Assembly: GCA_028287305.1 (NCBI GenBank)
Contig: JAQBPX010000019.1
Location: 124,001 to 188,000, forward strand
DNA: 64,000 nucleotides
Reading direction: 5' to 3'
Origin: Gemmatimonadota bacterium
Lineage (GTDB): Bacteria > Gemmatimonadota > Gemmatimonadetes > Gemmatimonadales > Gemmatimonadaceae
In this document: in pieces, positions 41,510 to 51,564 of the stretch
Layout: the number at the start of each line of letters is the position of its first letter
Numbering within the stretch: position 1 is the stretch's first letter
Notes under the pieces: generated by a model
What the model was told of the DNA's origin: nothing
What the model saw: only the letters and a program-made list of their open reading frames with translations
Databases searched by the model: none
Position numbers and translations under genes: made by a program

Positions 41510-42940
41510 ATGGTCGACGCGCTCATCCTCGTCGACATCGAGAAGCGCTTCGGTGCCGTGCACGCGCTTCGCGGCGCATCCCTGCGCGTGCGCGCCGGCA
41601 CGGTGCACGCCGTGCTCGGCGAGAATGGCGCGGGCAAGAGCACGCTGCTCCGGATCGCGTTCGGGATGTACGCGGCGGACGCGGGTCGCATGGAGCATGA
41701 GGGCCAGCCGTACGCGCCTGCCGCTCCGCGCGACGCGATCGCGCGTGGGCTTGGCATGGTGCACCAGCACTTCACGCAGGTGCCGGCCATGACCGTCGCC
41801 GAGAACGTGGCGCTCGGTGGGCGCGGCCGGTTCTCGAGGCGAGGCGCCGAGGAGCGCGTGCGCACGCTGTCGGTTGCCGCCGGCCTTCCGCTGGATCCCG
41901 CCGCGCGGGTAGCTGCACTGCCCGTGGGCGGCCAGCAGCGGCTCGAGATCGTGAAGTCGCTGGCACACGACGCGCGGCTGCTCATCCTCGATGAGCCCAC
42001 GGCGGTGCTCTCGCCGGGCGAGGCCGACGACCTGCTGCGCTGGCTGCGCCACTTTGCCGATGCGGGCCACAGCGTGGTGCTCGTGACGCACAAGGTTCCC
42101 GAGGCGCTCGCGTACGCCGATGACGTGACCGTGCTGCGCGGCGGGCGCACCGTGCTGGAGACCGCAGCGTCGCGCACCTCGGCTGGCGCGCTCGTGGCGG
42201 CCCTGATGGGCGCCGAGCCGGTGGCGCCGGCAGTGTCGAACGGCAAGCCGCGCGGGCCGCTGCTGGTCGATGCCGCCAGCCTGCAGGTGCGCGACGCGAG
42301 CGGCGCGCTGCGCGTGCGCGACGCGTCGCTGCAGCTGCATGCCGGGGAGATCGTGGGCATTGCCGCGGTGGAAGGGTCGGGACACCATGCGCTGCTGCGC
42401 GCGGTGGCGGGTCGCGTGCCTGTCGAACGTGGGACGCTCCGCGCGCCAGCGGGCGTGGGGTTCGTGCCGGAGGATCGCCATCGCGACGCGCTGGTGCTCG
42501 CCATGTCGCTCACGGAAAACCTGGCGCTGCGGGACGCCGGGCACCGAACGGGCATGATGGACTGGCCGGCGATCGCCTCCGATGCCGCATCGCTGCTCTC
42601 CGATCACGACGTGCGCGCGCAGGACACGACCGTCGAGGCGCGCACGCTCTCGGGCGGCAACCAGCAGAAGTTCGTGCTGGGGCGCGAGCTGGCGGCGCGC
42701 CCGGAAGTGCTCGTGGTCGAGAACCCCACGCGCGGCCTCGACGTGAACGCGACCGCGGCCGTGCACGCGCGCCTGCGCGCCGCGGCGAGCGAGGGCGTGG
42801 GCCTGCTGCTCTATTCCAGCGACGTGGACGAGGTGCTTGCCCTCGCCGACCGCGTCTACGTCATGCACGCCGGGGTGTTGGCGGCGTGCCCGCTCGACCG
42901 CGCAGCCGTGAGCGCGGCCATGCTCTCCGGAGGAAGTTGA
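41510..42940 (+). CDS. Nucleoside ABC transporter, double ATP-binding protein
   Basis: A 476-residue fused pair of ATPase domains as in sugar/nucleoside importers. NBD1 has Walker A GENGAGKST (37-45), LPVGGQQRLEI and LLILDEPTAVLSP. NBD2 has a degenerate Walker A (AVEGSGHHAL), an intact LSGGNQQK signature and VVENPTRGLDV, which is the normal asymmetry of this class. It should work with the BMP lipoprotein upstream and the permeases at 60826 and 61860. The ATG is 5 bases after the NIF3-like stop. Confidence 0.92.
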   Translation: MVDALILVDIEKRFGAVHALRGASLRVRAGTVHAVLGENGAGKSTLLRIAFGMYAADAGRMEHEGQPYAPAAPRDAIARGLGMVHQHFTQVPAMTVAENVALGGRGRFSRRGAEERVRTLSVAAGLPLDPAARVAALPVGGQQRLEIVKSLAHDARLLILDEPTAVLSPGEADDLLRWLRHFADAGHSVVLVTHKVPEALAYADDVTVLRGGRTVLETAASRTSAGALVAALMGAEPVAPAVSNGKPRGPLLVDAASLQVRDASGALRVRDASLQLHAGEIVGIAAVEGSGHHALLRAVAGRVPVERGTLRAPAGVGFVPEDRHRDALVLAMSLTENLALRDAGHRTGMMDWPAIASDAASLLSDHDVRAQDTTVEARTLSGGNQQKFVLGRELAARPEVLVVENPTRGLDVNATAAVHARLRAAASEGVGLLLYSSDVDEVLALADRVYVMHAGVLAACPLDRAAVSAAMLSGGS

Positions 42941-42942
42941 CC

Positions 42943-44106
42943 ATGCTGCCCACCATGTTGCTGGCGCTCGCGCTGTCACTCACGCAGCAACCAGGCGCGC
43001 GGGGCACCGTGTTCCTCGATCGCAATGCCAATCGCACGCAGGACGCGGGAGAGCCCGGCATCGGCGGCGTTGCGGTGTCGAACCAGGATGCGGTGACCGT
43101 GACCGGCGCGGATGGAGCGTACGCGCTTCCGCCGGGAGGCCACGGCGTAGTGTTCGTCTCGGTGCCCGATGGCTATCGCTCCACGGGCTCGTTCTGGCGC
43201 GTGAGCAGTGACACGGCGCCCGTCTCATTCGGGCTGGCCGCGATTCCGCGCGCGCGCGAGTTCACCTTCGTGCACGCCTCGGACACGCACCTCAGCCCCG
43301 CGTCCCTGGCTCGCACACAACGACTGCGGGCCATGACGGACTCGATTCACCCGGCGTTCGTGCTCATCACCGGCGACCTGGTGAAGGATGCGCTGCGCGT
43401 GGGCGAGGCGGAGGCGACGAGCTATTACCAATTGTTCGCGAAGGAGCGCGCGGCGTTCGCGTCGCCCGTGTTCACGGTGCCCGGCAATCACGAGAACTTC
43501 GCGATCGAGCGCATGCACTCGCTCGTGAGCGCGAAGCATCCGCTGTTCGGCAGGGCGATGTACCGCCACTGGTTCGGCCCCGACTACTACTCGTTCACGC
43601 ACGGCGGCGTGCACTTCGTCGGGCTGAACACGGTGGACATCGACGACCTCTGGTACTACGGCCACGTGGACAGCCTGCAACTCGCGTGGCTCGAGCGCGA
43701 CCTGGCCCTCGTGCCACCGTCCATGCCGGTCGTGACGTTCGACCACATACCCTTCTACTCTGTGGCCGTGAGCCTGTCGGGCTTCACCGACGAGCCACCG
43801 GCCCCCACCCTCATCACGGTGAAGGGCAAGACCGACTTTCGTCACGTGGTGTCCAATGCGGGCGACGTGCTCGCGGTGCTCAGGCGACGTCGGCACGTGC
43901 TTGCCCTGGGGGGCCACATCCACCAGGTGGAACGCTTCGACTTCGAGCAGGACGGGCAGCCCCTGCGCTTCGCGACGTCAGCGGCCACGGTCGGCCCGAG
44001 TGAAGTGAACGGGGTCACGTACCCGTCGGGCTTCACGGTCTACACCGTGCGCGACGGCGTGATCGACGCGGGCCGCTTCGTGCGACTCGACCCGCCGCCG
44101 CGCTGA
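42943..44106 (+). CDS. Secreted calcineurin-like phosphoesterase
   Basis: A 387-residue protein: signal peptide (MLPTMLLALALSLTQ), an SdrD-B-like beta domain (about 18-100: FLDRNANRTQDAGEPGIGGV) and a metallophosphoesterase domain with HASDTH, ITGDLVKD, PGNHEN, TFDHIPF and GGHIHQVE, the full set of dinuclear metal ligands. The N-terminal layout is shared with many exported phosphoesterases of Gram-negative bacteria. GGAGGAAG at 42929-42936 precedes the ATG; it lies 2 bases after the ABC ATPase gene and is probably co-transcribed. The substrate is unknown. Confidence 0.88.
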   Translation: MLPTMLLALALSLTQQPGARGTVFLDRNANRTQDAGEPGIGGVAVSNQDAVTVTGADGAYALPPGGHGVVFVSVPDGYRSTGSFWRVSSDTAPVSFGLAAIPRAREFTFVHASDTHLSPASLARTQRLRAMTDSIHPAFVLITGDLVKDALRVGEAEATSYYQLFAKERAAFASPVFTVPGNHENFAIERMHSLVSAKHPLFGRAMYRHWFGPDYYSFTHGGVHFVGLNTVDIDDLWYYGHVDSLQLAWLERDLALVPPSMPVVTFDHIPFYSVAVSLSGFTDEPPAPTLITVKGKTDFRHVVSNAGDVLAVLRRRRHVLALGGHIHQVERFDFEQDGQPLRFATSAATVGPSEVNGVTYPSGFTVYTVRDGVIDAGRFVRLDPPPR

Positions 44107-44107
44107 G

Positions 44108-45199
44108 CTAGACTGGCTGGCGCGTGGAGGCGGGGCGAATGAGGCGGGCCAGCTCCCGCGGAATGTCGTCCAGCGTCAACACGCTCTCGACGCCACCGCG
44201 CGCGATGGCTTCCCTCGGCATCCCGAACACCACGCAGCTGCGCTCGTCCTGGGCGAAGGTGCGCGCACCGTGCAGTCGCATGCGGAGCAGGCCGTCGGCT
44301 CCATCGGCACCCATGCCCGTGAGGATCACGCCCACGGCACGTGCGCCGAGCGCCGTGGCCGCGGAGCGGAACAGGACGTCCACGCTTGGGCAGTGTCCGG
44401 ACACCGGATCCCCGGCGCGGATCCGCACGGTGGTGTTTGTGGCGTGATCGCCGAGCTGGAGCTGCCGGCCGCCGGGGGCGATCAGGGCAACGCCCTGCTG
44501 CAGGACGTCGCCGTCCCGCGCCTCGCGCACGTCCATCGCGCTGAGGGAGTTGAGGCGGTGCGCGAACGCGCCGGTGAACGCGGCGGGCATGTGCTGCACC
44601 ACCACCACCGGAGGCGCATCACCGGGCAAGCCTCGCAGTATGGTGCGAACCGCCTCCGTTCCCCCGGTCGAAGCGCCGATGACGAACACGAGCCCGCGCC
44701 ACACGCGACCGGGTCGCGCGGCGGGATGCGGCGCCGGTGGCGGCCAGGCGGGGGCCGAGGGAAGGGCAACACTTCGAACGCGGGCGGACGCCGCGGCGCG
44801 CACCATCGTCACGAGCGGAGAGCTTTCGGGGTTGAGGAATTCGCGAATGCCGCCCTCCGGCTTGGGGAGGATGTCGATGGCACCCAGCTCGAGTGCGCGC
44901 ACGGCGGCGGCCGCGCCGGGCCGCGCGCTTCCCGAGCAGACGACCACGGGGGTGGGCGTGTGCGCCATGACCGTCTCCAGGAGCACCAGCCCGCTCATGC
45001 CGGGCAGCTCGAGGTCGAGCAGGATGACCTGCGGGCGATGCTGGCGGATTCGCTCGAGCGCGATCGCGCCCGTGGGGGCAGTGATCACCTCGATGAGCGG
45101 ATCGCGTCGAAGTGCCGTGGTGAGCACCTCGCGCGCAACGGCGGAATCATCCACCACGAGCACCCGCAGCGGCGCGGGCGCTGAAGCTTCCTCACTCAC
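44108..45199 (-). CDS. cheB: Chemotaxis methylesterase/deamidase CheB
   Basis: A 363-residue protein: receiver domain with phospho-acceptor D62 (ILLDLELPGMSG), a Pro/Ala-rich linker (about 148-165) and the methylesterase domain with S177 (GASTGG), H203 (QHMP) and D299 (GMGADG). It removes methyl groups from receptors. It starts with GTG at 45199, overlapping the cheR stop. It is the last gene of the operon MCP1-cheW1-cheR-cheB and converges on the phosphoesterase gene with a 1-base gap. Confidence 0.94.
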   Translation of the reverse strand: MSEEASAPAPLRVLVVDDSAVAREVLTTALRRDPLIEVITAPTGAIALERIRQHRPQVILLDLELPGMSGLVLLETVMAHTPTPVVVCSGSARPGAAAAVRALELGAIDILPKPEGGIREFLNPESSPLVTMVRAAASARVRSVALPSAPAWPPPAPHPAARPGRVWRGLVFVIGASTGGTEAVRTILRGLPGDAPPVVVVQHMPAAFTGAFAHRLNSLSAMDVREARDGDVLQQGVALIAPGGRQLQLGDHATNTTVRIRAGDPVSGHCPSVDVLFRSAATALGARAVGVILTGMGADGADGLLRMRLHGARTFAQDERSCVVFGMPREAIARGGVESVLTLDDIPRELARLIRPASTRQPV

Positions 45200-46092
45200 G
45201 GCAGTCGCGTGTAGACGGTGGGGAGGACCGCGCGCAGCCGGGTGCGGTGCTCGTGGAGGGACTCGGCGTGACCGACGAACAGCAATCCGTCAGGCGTGAG
45301 GCGCTGCGTGAGCTTCTCGATGACCTGTGCGCGACCGGCCTGCGTGAAGTAGATCAACACGTTCCGGCAGAACACGATGTCGAACGAGCCGATGACGTCG
45401 AGCGCATCCTCGTTGAGGTTGAGGCGGCGGAAGGTGATCGCGTCGCGAAGCTCCTGCACGGCGCGCATCACGCCGACCTGGGGCCCGGTGCCGCGACGGA
45501 GGAATCGCTTGAGGTATGGCGTCGGGATCTCCTTCGCCTTGTCCACGCTCCAGGTGCCGTGCGCAGCGGCGTCGAGCGCCTGCGTGGAGATGTCCGTCGC
45601 CAGGAGCTCGAACGTCCAGCCTTCGGACGCAGGAAGGTTGGCGAGCAGCAGCATGCCGAGGGTGTACGGCTCCTGTCCAGTGGAACATGCGGCGCTCCAG
45701 ATGCGCACATGCCGCTGCCGCGTGCCCTCGCGGGCCTCGGCCTGCCAGCGCGGAAAGACCTCGCGCTCCAGGTAGTCGAAGTGCGCGGGCTCCCGGAAGA
45801 AGTGTGTTTCGTTCGTGGCGATGAGGTCCAGCAGCTGCACCAGCTCCTGCCCGCTGTCGTCGGCGCGCACGAGGTCGTGATAGTCGCCGAACGACGTCAG
45901 GCCGAGCGACTGCACGTGCGACGACAGGCGTCGCACCATGAGCGCGCGCTTCGACTCGTTCAGCGAGATGCCGGCCACGTCGTGGATGAGCGTGGCGAGC
46001 TGGCGAAACTCCTGGGCGCCGAGCTCCCGCAGCCGGCGACTTCCGCCGGGCTGCGCGAGCTGCGCGACTGAGACTGCGGCGTCAGGACGCAT
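45196..46092 (-). CDS. cheR: Chemotaxis receptor methyltransferase CheR
   Basis: A 298-residue SAM-dependent methyltransferase: N-terminal helical domain (about 22-90), ATNETHFFREP, the SAM loop IWSAACSTGQEPYTL and FDIVFCRNVLIYF. No TPR extension is present. The beta-subdomain that docks pentapeptide tails seems to be there, in keeping with the NFTRF/HFTRF tails of the two MCPs. It overlaps the cheW1 3' end by 11 bases. Confidence 0.94.
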   Translation of the reverse strand: MRPDAAVSVAQLAQPGGSRRLRELGAQEFRQLATLIHDVAGISLNESKRALMVRRLSSHVQSLGLTSFGDYHDLVRADDSGQELVQLLDLIATNETHFFREPAHFDYLEREVFPRWQAEAREGTRQRHVRIWSAACSTGQEPYTLGMLLLANLPASEGWTFELLATDISTQALDAAAHGTWSVDKAKEIPTPYLKRFLRRGTGPQVGVMRAVQELRDAITFRRLNLNEDALDVIGSFDIVFCRNVLIYFTQAGRAQVIEKLTQRLTPDGLLFVGHAESLHEHRTRLRAVLPTVYTRLP

Positions 46093-46597
46093 CGGCCAAC
46101 TCGCTTGTCTCCGACGCGAACGTCGACGTGTCCAGCGCCCGCTCGATGTTCATCAGCAGCACGAACTTCTTGCCCGCCTCGGCCAGTCCATTCAGGTACT
46201 CCGAGCCCACGGCGGTTCCGAACTCCGGCGGGGGCTGGACCTGCTCGGCGGTGAGGTCGAGCACCTCGCTCACCTCGTCGCAGAGGATGCCGACGACGAG
46301 CGACGCGTCTCCATTGGACGTCGCCTGCGCGAGTTCCACCATCACGATGCAGCTCCGCCGGGTGAGCGGACTGGCGGGGAGGCCGAAGCGCAGGGCCAGG
46401 TCGACGACCGGCACCACGCGCCCACGCAGGTTGATGACGCCCCGCACCGCGGCCGGCATGGCCGGCACGCGAGTGAGGCTGTCGTACTCGATGATCTCCT
46501 TCACTCGCAGGATCTCGACGGCGTATTCCTCGCCGGCGAGCACGAAGCTGAGGTACTGCGTGGGCGGCGAGGCCGCGACTGCGTTCGAGGCGCGCAT
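46082..46597 (-). CDS. cheW: Chemotaxis coupling protein CheW (copy 1)
   Basis: A 171-residue CheW joining receptors to CheA. LAGEEYAVEILRVKEII and the arginine region RGVINLRGRVVPVVDLALRFGL are canonical. It is closely similar along its length to copy 2 (49302-49808), differing mostly at the two ends. The ATG at 46597 is 2 bases after the MCP1 stop. Longer frames upstream run inside MCP1. Confidence 0.93.
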   Translation of the reverse strand: MRASNAVAASPPTQYLSFVLAGEEYAVEILRVKEIIEYDSLTRVPAMPAAVRGVINLRGRVVPVVDLALRFGLPASPLTRRSCIVMVELAQATSNGDASLVVGILCDEVSEVLDLTAEQVQPPPEFGTAVGSEYLNGLAEAGKKFVLLMNIERALDTSTFASETSELADAS

Positions 46598-46599
46598 GG

Positions 46600-48276
46600 C
46601 TAGAACCTCGTGAAGTTCTGGTCGTCGTTCGCGCCCGCCGTGGCGCGGCCGGGGCGCGCGCCATTCGCCTTGAACGAATGCGGAAGGGCGTACCACCCCT
46701 TCCTGCTGTCCTGGCTCGCGCGGGAACGCGGTGCGCCTGCGGGAACGGCAGCGGCCGACTGGGGCGAGTGGCCCTTCCATTCCTGCTCACCACCCATCCT
46801 GAAGAAGCTGACGAGCTGCTGGAGCGACTCGGCCTGTGCCGACATCTCCTCGGCGGTCGACGCCAGCTCCTCGGCGGCGGACGCGGTCTGTTGCGTCACC
46901 TGGTCCACCTGGCCCATGGCCTGGTTGATCTGGGCGACACCGGAGGACTGCTCGCGCGAGGCGGCCGCGACTTCCTGCACGAGCTCCGCCGTCTGGCGAA
47001 TCTTGGGCACGAGCGAGGCGAGCAACGCACCGGATCGCTCCGCGACGCTCACGCTGGTCACGGCGAGGCCGCTGATCTCATTCGCCGCCGACTGGCTGCG
47101 CTCGGCGAGCTTGCGGACTTCCGTCGCCACCACGGCGAACCCCTTGCCGTGTTCACCGGCACGCGCCGCCTCGATGGCCGCGTTGAGCGCGAGGAGGTTC
47201 GTCTGGTAGGCGATGTCCTCGATGATGGAGATCTTCTGGGCGATCGTCTTCATCGCCGCGGTGGTCTCCTGCGCCACGTTGCCGCTGTCTTCCGCGTCGC
47301 GGGCGCCCTCGATGGCCATGTGCTCGGTGCGCTTGCTGTTCTCGGCGTTCTGCGTGATCGAAGCGCTCATCTGCTCCAGGCTGGCGGTCGTCTCCTCCAC
47401 GGAGGCGGCCTGCTCGCTGGTTCCCTGCGACAGGCTCTGCGCCGTGGCGGAGAGCTGCGCCGAGGCGCCGGTCACGGCGCCTGCGCCGGTGCGCACTTCG
47501 CGAATGACGCGCTCCATCTCGGCGGCGAAGCCGTTGAAGTGCTCGGCCATCTCGCCGATCTCGTCATTGGCCCCCGCAGCCATGCGGCGGGTGAGGTCGC
47601 CCGTGGCCATTGCCTTCAGGTGGGCTGTCGCCTCGACGATCGGCCGGGCCAGGCCGCGGGCGATCAGGAAGGCGAGCGTGAGGCCAGCGAGCAGGAGGCC
47701 GAGCACGAGCAACATGGTCGTCGTGCGGGCCTGCCGGACGGCGGCCTCACTCCCCGCGAGCGCACTGTCCTTCTGCGCCAGCGTCACGCGCTCCATTTCC
47801 CGCAGGATTGCGTCCTGTCGGTCGCGCGTGGCCATGTACTCCTTCTCGTACTTGGCGCGCGCGTCGTCCACCTTGCCCGTGGCGACCATCTGCATGATGG
47901 CGTCCTCGATCGGGTTCAACGTGTGCTCGTCGAGCTCGGACGCCTCGGTGATCAGCGCGAGCACCTCCTTCGTGGGACCGAGCTGGCGGATGGAGTCCGC
48001 GTCGGCGACGAGCTTGCGATCGGCCGCTTCCTTTGCGGCAAACTCCGACTTGTTCGCGGGGTCGAGCAGGTAGCCACGCATGGCGTTGCTCATCGCCATC
48101 ATGTCGTAGCGCACTTCCAGCGCCTTGAGCGCGATCACGTCATCGGACTCCGCTACGCGCTCGAGGCGCACCACGTTCCGGCTCATCACGACGAGCACGG
48201 AGGCGCAGGCAATCGAGCCGAGGAGCAGCACTCCGGCGAAGCCCGCGCCGATCTTCGTGCGAATGGTCAGCTTCAT
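46600..48276 (-). CDS. Methyl-accepting chemotaxis protein 1
   Basis: A 558-residue receptor: TM1 (about 10-31), a four-helix-bundle-type periplasmic sensor of about 150 residues, TM2 (about 185-206), HAMP and a cytoplasmic signalling hairpin whose tip is [21 protein letters not shown]. The C-terminal tail of about 60 residues is Ala/Pro/Arg-rich and ends DDQNFTRF, matching the x-[HFYW]-x-x-[HFYW] pattern of CheR-binding pentapeptides. The signal is unknown. It is followed immediately by cheW1. Confidence 0.94.
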   Translation of the reverse strand: MKLTIRTKIGAGFAGVLLLGSIACASVLVVMSRNVVRLERVAESDDVIALKALEVRYDMMAMSNAMRGYLLDPANKSEFAAKEAADRKLVADADSIRQLGPTKEVLALITEASELDEHTLNPIEDAIMQMVATGKVDDARAKYEKEYMATRDRQDAILREMERVTLAQKDSALAGSEAAVRQARTTTMLLVLGLLLAGLTLAFLIARGLARPIVEATAHLKAMATGDLTRRMAAGANDEIGEMAEHFNGFAAEMERVIREVRTGAGAVTGASAQLSATAQSLSQGTSEQAASVEETTASLEQMSASITQNAENSKRTEHMAIEGARDAEDSGNVAQETTAAMKTIAQKISIIEDIAYQTNLLALNAAIEAARAGEHGKGFAVVATEVRKLAERSQSAANEISGLAVTSVSVAERSGALLASLVPKIRQTAELVQEVAAASREQSSGVAQINQAMGQVDQVTQQTASAAEELASTAEEMSAQAESLQQLVSFFRMGGEQEWKGHSPQSAAAVPAGAPRSRASQDSRKGWYALPHSFKANGARPGRATAGANDDQNFTRF

Positions 48277-48313
48277 GGTCAGGTTCCGTTTCCGTCGAGG
48301 TGGGTGCGGCCGC

Positions 48314-49123
48314 TTAGTGCGCGAACGGGTGTTCGATGCTCAGGTAGAGAAACAGCGCGTTGGTGCCGCGGCTGGGACCCACGCCGATCGTGTAGGCGAT
48401 GCCGGGGACGACCTGCATCTCGCCCAGGTTGTGCGCCCAGCGGATGCCGGGCGACACGACCCACTGCTTGTCGCTCGCGACCTGGCCCGGGGCGACCACG
48501 GAGCCGATGCGGTTCCAGGAGGTTTCGACCAGCGCGTTGAACGTGGACGTCGCCAGCCAGATCGCGGATGCACCGGCGGTGTAGCTCGTGGTGGTCGCGC
48601 GATCCTCGGCGGCGTTGCGGGCATGTCGCGTGTAGGTGAGCCCGGCGTTGCCGTGCAGCGTGAAGCGGGGGGAGAGCTCGAAGCTCACGGGCAGCATCGT
48701 TTGCAGGCCCGTTGCGCCGGCGCCGAAGCCACGGCGCGAATCACCCGTGGAGAGGACCAGCGAGGCGCGCGGCGAGACATAGAGTCGTCCACCGTTCACG
48801 CCCACGAGCTGCAGGCGGTAGTGCAGGGCGATGTCGCCGATCTCGCCGGCCGAGTTGGCGGCGGCACTCACCGGAATCGTGTAGCTGAGCTGGTGGCGCA
48901 TGCCGGCCACCGGCCATTCCTGGGAGAAGCTGTAGTTCCATCCGGCGCCCGACACCGGCACCGAGAAGGTGTTGATGTGCTGGACGACGCCGCGATCCTG
49001 GTTGTAGGCCTCCTCGATGAGGAAGCTGTTGTCGCGGATCGGCTCGGGAGCGGACTGCGCGTGCACCGCCGCGCTCAGCGCGAGCGACAGGCAACAGGCG
49101 GAGAAAACGGATCGGAGCGACAT
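48314..49123 (-). CDS. Outer-membrane beta-barrel-like protein, first gene of the MCP1 operon
   Basis: A 269-residue exported protein: signal peptide with cleavage near VHAQ (about residue 22), then a chain of amphipathic strands ([48 protein letters not shown]), ending [12 protein letters not shown]. This pattern is common in transporter-like barrels of unknown function. It lies 37 bases ahead of MCP1 on the same strand and has the shared 32-bp element about 110 bases upstream, so it is probably part of the chemosensory operon. Confidence 0.7.
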   Translation of the reverse strand: MSLRSVFSACCLSLALSAAVHAQSAPEPIRDNSFLIEEAYNQDRGVVQHINTFSVPVSGAGWNYSFSQEWPVAGMRHQLSYTIPVSAAANSAGEIGDIALHYRLQLVGVNGGRLYVSPRASLVLSTGDSRRGFGAGATGLQTMLPVSFELSPRFTLHGNAGLTYTRHARNAAEDRATTTSYTAGASAIWLATSTFNALVETSWNRIGSVVAPGQVASDKQWVVSPGIRWAHNLGEMQVVPGIAYTIGVGPSRGTNALFLYLSIEHPFAH

Positions 49124-49234
49124 GGGAATACCGATTGGTCAGGGGAGGCACCGTGCGAGTGGGACGAAGAGATTCGCCATGCCACGCGCGCGGCCCCGGG
49201 TTACATGTGCAGGATACCGGTGACCCCTCACCCC

Positions 49235-49266
49235 GGACCAATACTTCACGGCAGGTGAAGTCATGC
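49235..49266 (-). promoter_or_regulatory. Shared chemosensory promoter-like element, copy A
   Basis: Read leftward: GCATG, 14 bases, GAAGTATTGG, then TCC. It is 111 bases before the first gene of the MCP1 operon. Identical blocks with identical spacing occur at 56217-56248 (leftward) and 58276-58307 (rightward). In this copy the spacer also makes a 7-bp inverted repeat (ACTTCAC/GTGAAGT). Confidence 0.65.
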
Positions 49267-49301
49267 CTGGGGCAGGGTCGCGCCCCAGGCATGTCTCCCC
49301 T

Positions 49302-49808
49302 TCAGGCAGCGGCCAGCGTCGCCGCGTCAGGCGCAAAGGTCGAGGTGTCGAGGGCCCGCTCGATGTTCATGAGCAGCACGAACTTCTTGCCCGCCTCGGC
49401 GAGACCCTGCAGGTATTCCGCACCCACGGCCGTGCCGAAGGCAGGAGGTGGCTGTACCTGGTCCGCGGCAAGGTCGAGCACCTCGCTCACCTCGTCGCAG
49501 ATGATGCCGACCACGAGCGAAGAGTCACTCGTGGACGACGCCTGCGCGGCCAGCTCCACCATCACGATGCAGCTGCGGCGGGTGAGCGGGCTCGCGCCGA
49601 GCCCGAAGCGCAGGGCCAGGTCCACGACCGGAACCACCCGGCCGCGGAGGTTGATCACGCCTCGCACCGCGGCCGGCATCGCCGGCACGCGGGTGAGGCT
49701 TTCGTACTCGATGATTTCCTTGACCCGCAGGATCTCCACGGCGTACTCCTCGCCGGCCAGCACGAAGCTGAGATACTGCGTGGGCGCGAGTGTCGCGTTC
49801 GGGGACAT
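49302..49808 (-). CDS. cheW: Chemotaxis coupling protein CheW (copy 2)
   Basis: A 168-residue CheW, nearly identical to copy 1 over the core (LAGEEYAVEILRVKEIIEY, VPVVDLALRFGL, FVLLMNIERALDTSTFA), with different ends and an AAQASSTSD insertion in the loop. The Shine-Dalgarno AGGAG overlaps the MCP2 stop codon. It is the last gene of the cheY-like/cheA operon. Each MCP thus has its own CheW directly behind it. Confidence 0.93.
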   Translation of the reverse strand: MSPNATLAPTQYLSFVLAGEEYAVEILRVKEIIEYESLTRVPAMPAAVRGVINLRGRVVPVVDLALRFGLGASPLTRRSCIVMVELAAQASSTSDSSLVVGIICDEVSEVLDLAADQVQPPPAFGTAVGAEYLQGLAEAGKKFVLLMNIERALDTSTFAPDAATLAAA

Positions 49809-49820
49809 GATTCAATTCTC

Positions 49821-51536
49821 CTAGAAGCGCGTGAAGTGCTGGTCATCATTGGCGGTCGCGCCGGTGCCGACAGCGCGCGCGGGGCGCGTGCCGTTGGCGT
49901 TGAACGAGTGAGGGATGGCGTACCACCCCTTCTTGCCGGACGGCGCCGGCGCGCCGACCGCAGCGCGGGGTGCCTTGACCGGCTCCACGGGGCGCGACCA
50001 GTCGCGTTCCGCAGCACTCACCTGGAAGAAGCTCACGAGCTGCTGGAGGGACTCGGCCTGGGCCGACATCTCCTCAGCCGTGGAGGCCAGCTCCTCGGCG
50101 GCGGACGCCGTCTGCTGCGTGACCTGGTCCACCTGGCCCATGGCCTGGTTGATCTGGATCACGCCCGACGACTGCTCGCGCGAAGCCGCCGCGACTTCCT
50201 GGACCAGCTGGGCGGTCTGGCGGATCTTCGGCACCAGCGACTGCAGGAGCTCTCCCGAGCGCTCCGCGACGCTGACGCTCGACACGGCGAGGCCGCTGAT
50301 CTCGTTGGCTGCCGACTGGCTGCGCTCCGCCAGCTTCCGCACTTCCGTGGCGACCACCGCGAAGCCCTTGCCGTGCTCGCCGGCCCGTGCTGCCTCGATT
50401 GCGGCATTGAGGGCGAGCAGGTTCGTCTGGTAGGCGATGTCCTCGATGATCGAGATCTTCTGGGCGATCGTCTTCATCGCGCTCGTCGTTTCCTGTGCAA
50501 CGCGACCCGAATCCTCGGCGTCGAGCGCGCCCTGATTGGCGACCGCCTCGGTGCGCTTGCTGTTCTCGGCGTTCTGGGTGATCGAAGCGCTCATCTGCTC
50601 CAGGCTCGCGGTGGTCTCCTCGACTGAGGCGGCCTGCTCGCTCGTGCCCTGTGAGAGGCTCTGTGCAGTAGCGGAGAGCTGCGCCGAGGCGCCCGTGAGT
50701 GCCTCAGCGGCGGCGCGGACCTGCGATATGGTCTGGGCAAGCGAGCCTGCCATGTTCTGCATGGCCTTCTGGAGCTGGCCCGTCTCGTCGCCACGCGTCG
50801 TACCGGAGATCTCGCGCAGGTCGCCAGCGGCAATGCGGTCGGCAATCACCACGAGCTCGACGATCGGCACGGTGACCGAGCGGATAGTGGCCCACGCCAG
50901 GCCGAGCGCGATGAACAGCGCGGCCAGGAGCGAGATGAGGAAGGTGATGCGGGCCGTAGCGTAGGAACTGCGGGCGGAGGCCGTCATGGTGCCATAGCGA
51001 CTTTCGGCGGCCTTCTGCACGCTCTCGACCAGGCTGTCGAGTCCCGCGGTCAGTGGGCGATCGAGGCCGCGCACCAGGCTGTCGGTGCGCTGCGTGCTGG
51101 CGAGGCTGGACGGATCGTAATGCTTGAGCGCGTCCATGTAGCGCGCGACGAGCTCCGCATGCTCCTGGAGCAGCGGCTCGACCGGAACGGTCTCGAGTCC
51201 GAGCGCCTTGACGCTGTCACGCGTCATGGCGAGCTGGGTGCGCACGAGGCTGTCCTGGCGCTGGAAGGCCGCGAAGTGCTTGTCGAAGTCCTCCTTCCTG
51301 TGGCCACGGATGAGGAGGTCCTTCCACTCCTTCCACTGCTTCACGAGCTCGCCCTGGGAGTCCCGGGCGTTGTCGACGACTTCCGTGACGCGGGCCGCGG
51401 TGCCGAGGCTGGTCTCGAGCGCGGTGGTGGAGCGGCTGAGCGCGCTGAGCGACATCCAGCCGACGATGAGCATGATGGCGCCGAGCAGGCCGGCCATCGC
51501 GAACAGGCGGGTGCCGATGCGAAGGTTGTTGAACAT
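49821..51536 (-). CDS. Methyl-accepting chemotaxis protein 2
   Basis: A 571-residue receptor: TM1 (about 10-32), a helical periplasmic sensor (about 33-195) unrelated in detail to that of MCP1, TM2 (about 196-217), HAMP and a signalling domain almost identical to MCP1 from [15 protein letters not shown] onward. The tail ends DDQHFTRF, again fitting the CheR-docking pentapeptide. ATG 51536 gives the normal MCP start ([11 protein letters not shown]). It lies between the porin-like gene and cheW2. Confidence 0.94.
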   Translation of the reverse strand: MFNNLRIGTRLFAMAGLLGAIMLIVGWMSLSALSRSTTALETSLGTAARVTEVVDNARDSQGELVKQWKEWKDLLIRGHRKEDFDKHFAAFQRQDSLVRTQLAMTRDSVKALGLETVPVEPLLQEHAELVARYMDALKHYDPSSLASTQRTDSLVRGLDRPLTAGLDSLVESVQKAAESRYGTMTASARSSYATARITFLISLLAALFIALGLAWATIRSVTVPIVELVVIADRIAAGDLREISGTTRGDETGQLQKAMQNMAGSLAQTISQVRAAAEALTGASAQLSATAQSLSQGTSEQAASVEETTASLEQMSASITQNAENSKRTEAVANQGALDAEDSGRVAQETTSAMKTIAQKISIIEDIAYQTNLLALNAAIEAARAGEHGKGFAVVATEVRKLAERSQSAANEISGLAVSSVSVAERSGELLQSLVPKIRQTAQLVQEVAAASREQSSGVIQINQAMGQVDQVTQQTASAAEELASTAEEMSAQAESLQQLVSFFQVSAAERDWSRPVEPVKAPRAAVGAPAPSGKKGWYAIPHSFNANGTRPARAVGTGATANDDQHFTRF

Positions 51537-51564
51537 GGGATTCACGTAGGGGAAGTGGGCGCGC

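Noticed and set aside
49235-49266. Sigma54 (-24/-12) or sigma28 promoter
   Set aside because: The GG-N10-GC spacing and the TAAA/GCCGATAA boxes are not present in the three shared copies.
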